DNA of 64,000 nucleotides from Podocnemis expansa (Eukaryota > Chordata > Testudines > Podocnemididae): the NCBI GenBank assembly GCA_007922195.1, contig ML682067.1, positions 3,745,157-3,809,156 on the forward strand. Reading direction: 5' to 3'. Each line of letters starts with the position of its first letter. Positions within the stretch are counted from its first letter, which is position 1. The position numbers and the translations under genes were made by a program. The notes under the pieces were generated by a model, which had not been told where the DNA came from, did not search any database, and saw only the letters and a program-made list of their open reading frames with translations. This document shows positions 35,047 to 64,000 of the stretch, piece by piece.

Positions 35047-35405
35047 TGATAATTGAAATTCATATGCAAATTTGACAGCGTCTTCAGGACTAAATAAGGA
35101 CTTTGGACTTTTTTTTCTCAGTACAACAGGTGATTTGGCCTCATCACATTCTGTAGGCTGTTCCTGTTTGAATCTTTACTGCTTTAATTTGCTGTTAATA
35201 GTGTAACCTGATCCTATGACATACATTTCCCTGCATTTGTTTTCCTCCCATTCTGTAAGTTCCGTGATCTTCAAAGTGTCTGATGAAGTGGGATTTTCTC
35301 CTACAAAAGCTCATGCTATAAATATATTTGTTAGTCTTTGAAAGTGCTACAGGGCTCCTTGTTTGTTTTTCTGAACTAGACTAACACAGCTACCCTTTGG
35401 AGCTT
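35047..35405 (+). mobile_element. Penelope-like element 3' end and terminal repeat
   Basis: After the CR1, AATTGAAATTCATATGC, TTTGCTGTTAATAGTG and ACCTGATCCTATGAC lead into GTCTGATGAAGTGGGATTTT, AAAAGCTCATGCTATAAA and TAGACTAACACAGCTACCC. This links the dispersed terminal repeat to a PLE with coding sequence. Confidence 0.85.
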
Positions 35406-37612
35406 GCTTTTTAAGCTTTACAGAACTCAGATTTGACTGGAGTGTGCACTAAACATTTAAAAGAAATGTTGTGTTGGCACTAAACTTGAAACAATTCAGC
35501 TCAAGAAGTGAAGCTTTCAGAATGTTTGAAGGGCTGAAAAAGATTCACAGTAACTTTTATAAGCTTAATTAAACCAGTTGCTACATGACCTTGCTACAGT
35601 ATTACAGTTTTTCTATGGATGTACAGATGTTGTCAATGCTACATTTTTTACAAATATAGCTATTCTGGCATGTCTTTCTAATGGAAATGTAGCTTATACT
35701 GGGCAAGGGTTCCCTGCATGAAACAAACTATATAGGCATTAGAATTTTTTTGCTGATATAACTATCTACATTAGGGATTTTGCCAGCATAGCAATGTTGG
35801 CCAGGGTTGACTTTTTTTCACACTCCTAACCAATGTTGTTATGTTGGCAAAACTTTTATGAAGAGACCAGATCTTAGTCTTAGCTGGTTACCAAACACAG
35901 CCTTAGTGCTTTAAAACCAATGTTATTGTGAAGGTTGATATCTTTCCTGCCCCAACGAAATTATTAATCTTAGATTGGTTGGTTAGAAACTAGACATAAT
36001 GTTACAGTGAATACATCTGCCAATAAATAATCAGAAAGTGACACGAAAAAAATGCACAAAAGTTGTGTGTTGGAATACTGAGCAGGCAAACAAATGAAAG
36101 AGCAAGCTGTTTCAGAATTGGCTAAACTGGTTCTAATTTTACTCAAACCAGTTTGTCTGGCTTGTTTGTTCCTTTTTTTCACCTTTGTTCCCTTTCAGTG
36201 CTTGTTCAACATTTAAAAAATGTTTATGGATATAATGTCTTCTGCTGCCTTTTGCAGTCCATGCCACAGTATTCTCCCCTTTATGTAGTTTATAAAGTTC
36301 CACTTGCTATGTCTACACTGTGATCTTTTTTAAAAATCTGCTATTGTGCTGGTATTGATTCAGCTCCAGTAGTGGGAGCTCCTGTACAGAAAAGTTCACA
36401 GGTACAGTGGACAGTGAGGGGACATATGACGTGCCCACACACCCACACTGCTCAGAACAAGACAATATGGTGCTAAAAAAAGTCAGGCTGCTAGTCTCAG
36501 GGATTCCACTGTTGTACAGGACAGAGAATCTCCTTCTGCATTACAACAGCACTGAGCACACTTGGGATGTTACCGCAATCTAAATAGCCATTTGATGCTT
36601 GTAATTTTATCTCTTATATTTTGATGGGCTTGGGGGGGGAATAGTGTTATGAAAATTAAAAGCTAATTTTTACAAAACATGAAAATAAATGATGAAAAGA
36701 AATCTTGAAATTAAAGACACAACCTAGAATAAGTGGCTGGTATTGTATTTATGTAAATAAGTCATTAATTCATGCAGTGTTACAATTAATATGTAGACAG
36801 GATTGCTTAAGTCACTGATCAAAATAATATCTAACACTATAACCCAAGGCAGTAATCCAGTTTTGGGGAGGAAATGCCATCATATGATCAACTGTTTCTT
36901 GGCAAACCTATTTCTCTTCACATTGAGGACTGAAAATATTATAACAGTTGGTATGAACAAAGCCAATCTCACACTACATGCATCAAGGACCAAATCCAAT
37001 AATGGATGTTTCATAAGAAAGTAATCAGCAATATGTTTCACTGATTATGTCAAGTCCCTTAGCCAGTTTATAACAAATTACTTTTTCAAACAAGCCTACA
37101 TATACATTAATGGTGTGTTTACAAGACTAAAGCCAACAGTATAGCTGTGAAGCAACATGATAGAAAAAAATTGAACATTTTTATCCTTGTGATGTTAGTA
37201 AGCTAGTGTACATGTTGATATACAATTTGTATGTTTGCAACACTTTAATTCTCCCCATTCAGACTGCCTCAGTGTAAGGGAAATGACTCTTCCATTCCTC
37301 TTTTCTCTGAAAATTGAATCTTTCAGCCAACAAATATAATTTGTTTTGCAAAGTTAAAATTCCTTAAAATAATGAACAAAACAACAAAATAATCTCAGTG
37401 ATCTTAATATACGTTTTTGAACAATTTAAGGGCCTGGTCCTTCAAACACTTATGCACATAAAGTTTACTAATATTCATCAGGCTTAGTGATGTGAAGTCA
37501 CTTGTGCATGTATGCTTGCATTATGAGGCCCTGAAATATTCCCATAATTTAAATACTTTGAAGTAAATATTTCTCAATGCCACAACTAACCTAGAAAAAA
37601 TATTTTCCCCCC

Positions 37613-37637
37613 ATCCTCCTCCTCCTCCTCCTCCTCC
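37613..37637 (+). repeat. TCC microsatellite
   Basis: About eight uninterrupted TCC/CTC triplets following a run of C. Confidence 0.9.
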
Positions 37638-37987
37638 ATGCAATAGAACTGCTACCTCAATTTTGCAGAGCAAATTTTTCTAAAAAGATAGCAAGCTGAG
37701 TTTTTAGTGGTTATTTTTTTTCCCCACAAACACAGGGATAAATGATATTTGCAAAATTTAATTAATATTCCGACTTGAACTTCTTTTTAACACTGGGTAC
37801 TTACCAAAAAGAACAAGCAACAATAGATGGCCAGTATCAGACTATAAAACAGTGTATATCCTGCCTCAACATTAGAGCAATCAACCAGAAACACCAACTG
37901 CAGAATTTCTATTTTAAGTATAAAATGTATTTTACTGTTTTTGAAATTTTTACTCCTATTTACTGTAATGGCAACAAATGTTACAAA

Positions 37988-38225
37988 ACTGAGGCCTAGT
38001 CTTCACTGCAGGGCTAAGCTGGCAGGAGATATGCAATCTGTGTGCTGCGGAATGAGTATCTCTTGTCGACTTAGATACTTTGATTTGATGTGCTCTCTTC
38101 ACTCGGCTGTGTTGATGGGCAATGCTCTCCTGTTGATGCAGTGTTACTACACGGGCCACTCAATCGACCTTGCTGCATCTATTTGTTGGGATTGATACAG
38201 GCTTTTCAGTGTCAACATGGCCTGA
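37988..38225. repeat. Probable MITE (DNA transposon)
   Basis: Left end AGGCCTAGTCTTCACTGC and, on the other strand, right end AGGCCATGTTGACACTG are inverted repeats over about 17 bp. The interior has no coding potential. The duplication is unclear. Confidence 0.6.
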
Positions 38226-38925
38226 GTCTTATAAACATGTAACTGTTATAGGCTGCCTTTAATTTGGTTCATACTTAAAGATTTTATTGTTATTCTAGAC
38301 AGTCTCAAATAATCCAGGACCAATCTATCTGAGGGACAACATTTACCTACATGCCTTATAGCAAATAGTATAACAGAGATGGAACTGTTGACCATCCATG
38401 GCATTGCCTCAAAAAAGAAAGGATGAGGTCTTTGCTGCAGAAGGCCCATGATCCTTGAATGCTCTTTCCCGACAACACACAATAAACTAGATAAGTAGCA
38501 AGACTCAGAATATCTACTACCTTTTTAATTTCATGATTCTGGAGCAGACAGTTTTATTCTCCATGCTTTGGACTTAGTTGTGCAGTGTTGGAGGAAAAGG
38601 GTGTATTTGGGGTTGGACTGGGTGTAGTTACTGGTTTTGAACATGCAAACTTTTCTATTTAGAAACTGCTTTTCGTTTAAAATAATTTTTGTTAAATGCC
38701 AGAAGCCTTTTGTATGGGGCACCACAGGTGAAAAAGTATTACTGGATTTTCCCTTCCAGGTTTAACATCTTATTAGTCATAAGCTGTGACAGCGGACTTT
38801 GTTGGTTTTGGCCCCTTTCTGAGAATTACATTTAAAAAAAAAAAATTTTGCTGATGTTAAACTACCACTGAAGGAAGATGGAAACTAATTTAGTGGACTC
38901 CAATACTGAACTCTTATAATACTGA

Positions 38926-39118
38926 CAAGGAATCCTCTGGCACTTAAAGACTAACATTTATTTATTGCATGAGCTTTCATGGGAGACAATTCCACTTCCA
39001 AAGTGGAATTTTCTCCCATAAAAGTTCATGCAATAAGTAAATTTGTTAGTCTTTAAGTGCCACATGACTCCTTGTTTGTTTTACTGAACTAAACTAACAC
39101 ATCTGCCCCTTTGGATAT
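38926..39118. repeat. Penelope-like terminal repeat, tight palindrome
   Basis: GACAAGGAATCCTCTGGCAC and GCATGAGCTTTCATGGGAG lead to a near-zero loop (CCACTTCCAAAGTGG) and then the reverse form, ending AAGTGCCACATGACTCC and TAACACATCTGCCCC. It lies some 335 bases past the likely TBK1 polyadenylation signal. Confidence 0.85.
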
Positions 39119-39439
39119 TATAATACCAACGGTCATGGTTACTCATCTTTCTGTTTTCAAGAAGATGCCTACAACTGGGAGGCTGAAATGATGTTTTAAT
39201 AAAAACCTACATCTAAAAAGCCCATTTAATTCATGGTGAGATGCAAGACTCAACACCAGTTTTGAGGACAGTTGGTACTATAAAAGAGGTTCAGAGTTTT
39301 TTTAATTTAAAAATGTGCACTTTGATATATGATTTAACACATTAGGAGTCTGAATTCAGACCCCCCCTATGGTCTGAAATGTATACACTTAGCCAAATGA
39401 TGATCGTGGAGAACATGGCACCCAACATGAACAGGACTA

Positions 39440-40023
39440 AAACACTTGTGAATTTATTTTCTGACACACAAGTAAACTATTAATTTGGTAGACAAGTGGC
39501 AAGAAACATATCTCCTCTCATTGTCTTAAGTGCATGCTGTTTACAAGGAATTACGGAAGTAAAGACAAGATCAAACAGTCTTCATTCAAGTATGGTAGCT
39601 GATGATCAGTCATTGACCGGATTCTGAAATAACATTCTGGTGATTAAGGGGTGCCCAATGCAGTCTAGTTCAAGCCACAGGTTCTTGTTCATGAAACAGG
39701 AGTAAATTATGACCCAAAAGTCAACATTCAAGGAAAATGAATGCCAGTTTATCAATATGCTTGCTGTAATCCTTTGGCAGAGTTCTCTAAAGGGATTTGT
39801 TTTCTGAGATGATTATAAATGGTAACAGCAATTCTTTTCTAACATTAACAAAAATGACTGATATAACGCTTATATTTACAATATACACATATTTACATAT
39901 TTTTGTTAAATACTAGAGTTGCAGAAAAAATAGCTGGAAAGAGATTATTTTTCTGCATTTAAATGCTTTTTATAACATATTTTTCTGTGAAAAGCAAACA
40001 GTCTTTTCAGGCTCTTTTGTTGA
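39440..40023 (-). other. TBK1: Probable TBK1 3' UTR
   Basis: Non-repetitive AT-rich sequence between the stop codon and the candidate polyadenylation site. No dispersed repeat is visible in it, unlike the sequence further downstream. Confidence 0.5.
39455..39460 (-). terminator. TBK1: Candidate TBK1 polyadenylation signal
   Basis: The minus strand has AATAAA here (context CAGAAAATAAATTCAC), 564 bases past the stop codon. It is the best-placed canonical hexamer I saw in the AT-rich 3' flank. The implied 3' UTR of about 0.6 kb is similar to that of mammalian TBK1. Transcript ends would be needed to confirm it. Confidence 0.5.
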
Positions 40024-62280
<22,257 letters not shown>

Positions 62281-62439
62281 CTATTTTTCCTGAATAGAGA
62301 TTCAAGCACCATATAATTTACATTGGGCATTTGGCAAATACTGAATCTTAATTTCATCATGAAGACAGGGATGGGAGCAAGAAGTACTTAAAGAAACAAT
62401 CTGAAGTAAATAGGATGAAATTCAGCAAGGACAAATATA

Positions 62440-63235
62440 AACTTCACTTAAAAAGGAACAATCAGTTACACACTTACAAAATGGGAAAAGCCTAGAATGG
62501 AGTACTATCAAAGGGATCTGGGGGCCATACTGCATCACATACTAAATGCATGTCAACAGTGCAACGCTATTGCAAAAAAGCAAAAAAACAGCAAACCTCC
62601 CACCCCCAAGCCCAACCCACAAAACCCCAACCAACTTCTGATTTGCACTAGTTAGGCATCAGCTGGAATACTGGGTTCAGTTCTCAGTGACACATATCAA
62701 AAGAAAGATGTGAACAAATTGCAGACAGTCCAGAGAAGAGTAACAAAAATGATTAAAGGTCTAGAAAATATGACCTGTGAAGAAAGATTGAAAAAACTGG
62801 CTTTGTTTTAGTTGGGACTGGGCAGGGACATGATGACAGTTTTAAAGTACATAAAAAGCTGTTATGAGGAGAAGGAAGAAAAATGGTCCTCATTAACCTT
62901 TAAGGTTAGGAAATGAAACAAGGGGCTTAAATTGCAGCAAGGGAGATTTAGGTTGAACATTAAAAACTTCCTAACTGTCACAGTAGTTAAGCATTGGAAT
63001 AAACTGCATAGGGAGGCTGTGGAATCTCAGTCATGGGACATTTTTAAGAGAACGTTAGACAAATACCTCTCAGAGATGACCTGGACAATGCGTGGTTCTT
63101 CTTTGAATGTAAGGGACTGGACTGGAAGATGTCTCAGCCTACGCTTCTATGGAAGTTTAAAGTTCTTACTGCTCTGGAACAGCGGGCACCTCAAGTATTT
63201 GAATTTGTACCTGTTCCCCATTACAGGCTAATGCA
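62440..63235 (+). mobile_element. CR1-type LINE 3' fragment in TBK1 intron
   Basis: AAGATGTGAACAAATTGCAG, CAGAGAAGAGTAACAAAAAT and AGGGAGATTTAGGTTGAACA, TAGGGAGGCTGTGGAATCTC follow the order seen in the CR1 at 34526-35046, but are more diverged. It is antisense to TBK1, upstream of the first exon in the window. The stretch after 63075 departs from the CR1 pattern. Confidence 0.75.
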
Positions 63236-63312
63236 GAGATTAATATTAGTAACATGCTAGTGTGTTTACACAAATTATATTTGGATCCAGGAGGCTTCGT
63301 TGATGGAATTTT

Positions 63313-63597
63313 CTAGAATAAAAAACAAGGAGTCGTGTGGCACTTTAAGACTAACAGATTTATTTTTCGCATGAGCTTTCGTGGGAGAAAATTCCACCTC
63401 ATCAGATGGGGATCAAAAACTGTAAATTTAAGTAGAACAGGTTAGGTTCCAAAGGATGACTAGGCTTTAAAGCATCTGATGAAGTGGGATTTTCTCCCAC
63501 GAAAGCTCATGCGAAAAATAAATCTGTTAGTCTTAAAGTGCCACACGACTCTTTGGGTTTTTTTGCTGGACTAGACTAACACGGCTATCCCTTTGGA
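63313..63597. repeat. Penelope-like terminal repeat, palindromic
   Basis: AACAAGGAGTCGTGTGGCAC and GAGCTTTCGTGGGAGAAAAT are followed by a 90-base centre and then GGGATTTTCTCCCACGAAAG, AGTGCCACACGACTC and TAGACTAACACGGCTATCCC. It is among the best-preserved copies here. Confidence 0.87.
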
Positions 63598-64000
63598 AAT
63601 TTTCTAGAATGCCTAAGTGACTTAGGAGCACAAATCCTATTTAAAATCAACAGATATTGTACTCTAAAATAGTTTGCACTAAACAGTTTTATCACAGGCA
63701 GCTAAACATGGTCTCATGCACCACTTACAGCAATGATGTAGAGCATAACCAACCTGTTCCAATGGAGGCAACTCTATTTTCCTCATAAGAGCTTATGCGA
63801 AAAATCACTGCTCCTAGCCATGCAATTACTCATCATGAGGCAGGGACTTTACTGCCCCAAAAGCAAAAACCAAGTTGTGTTAGTGTTATATGAAGCACTT
63901 TGAAATCTATAGTCTTAAACTGCACCTGAATGTGATAGGGACACCTGCAACTTTAAAAGCCATATTTCTACTTGACAGTTGTTTAACTGCTACTGGAACG
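63598..64000. other. Rest of TBK1 intron, no exon seen
   Basis: I looked for the preceding TBK1 exon on the minus strand and did not find it, so it lies beyond the window. Confidence 0.6.

Larger units (their letters stand above)
35406..38925. other. Intergenic between the transposon complex and TBK1
   Basis: AT-rich, no exon recognised. It contains a TCC microsatellite (37613-37637), a probable MITE (37988-38225) and possible MITE ends near 36305 (CTATGTCTACACTGTG). Confidence 0.55.

Noticed and set aside
35220..35405. Dispersed palindromic repeat considered as a CRISPR-like or regulatory array
   Set aside because: Copies are scattered, diverged and linked to a PLE 3' end. There are no regular spacers, and this is a vertebrate genome.
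1..39400. RASSF3 exons, expected downstream of TBK1 from human gene order
   Set aside because: I looked for its N-terminal and RA-domain coding sequence and found none; the gene probably lies further left.

Overview
The window is vertebrate nuclear DNA, most likely from a turtle or another non-avian reptile. Coding sequence lies in short exons with GT-AG (and two GC-AG) junctions, and there are no operons. The repeats include many copies of a palindromic Penelope-like terminal repeat, CR1 LINE tails, DIRS-type tyrosine-recombinase retrotransposons, small hAT elements with 8-bp target duplications, and old MIR/L2-like relics. The species call rests on my recognition of this repeat mix, not on a database match.

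The one host gene I recognise is TBK1 (TANK-binding kinase 1, innate-immune and autophagy Ser/Thr kinase), on the minus strand. Fourteen coding exons lie between 62113 and 40024. They encode about 457 residues, from the end of the kinase domain through the ubiquitin-like domain, the scaffold/dimerisation coiled coil and the adaptor-binding C-terminus to the stop codon. The kinase-domain exons lie beyond position 64000. Codon phase is kept across all 13 internal junctions. Two introns use GC donors. A likely polyadenylation signal lies about 570 bases past the stop.

The 39 kb downstream of TBK1 (positions 1 to about 39400) shows no host gene I can support. It holds: a degraded DIRS relic (6330-9990); hAT elements, several GC-rich (695-1402, 20617-20775, 23198-23393, 24675-26299); an assembly gap inside a GC-rich minisatellite region (21572-21971); and a nested transposon complex (26445-35405). 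In that complex a Penelope-like element (PLE) carries an inverted 5' part, a nearly complete 5.9-kb DIRS-like element is inserted into the inverted part, and a CR1 tail is inserted near the PLE 3' end.

The DIRS-like element (26987-32894, minus strand) has terminal inverted repeats, an internal complementary region matching both outer ends, a gag-like ORF with a Cys/His-rich N-terminus, an RT/RNase H ORF and a tyrosine recombinase ORF. Each ORF has one or two lesions. Removing the element restores an uninterrupted PLE reading frame, which fixes its borders and shows insertion without target duplication.

I found no RNA genes, CRISPR arrays or prokaryote-type systems. The most interesting structure is the nested DIRS/PLE/CR1 complex together with its older DIRS relative in the same window.
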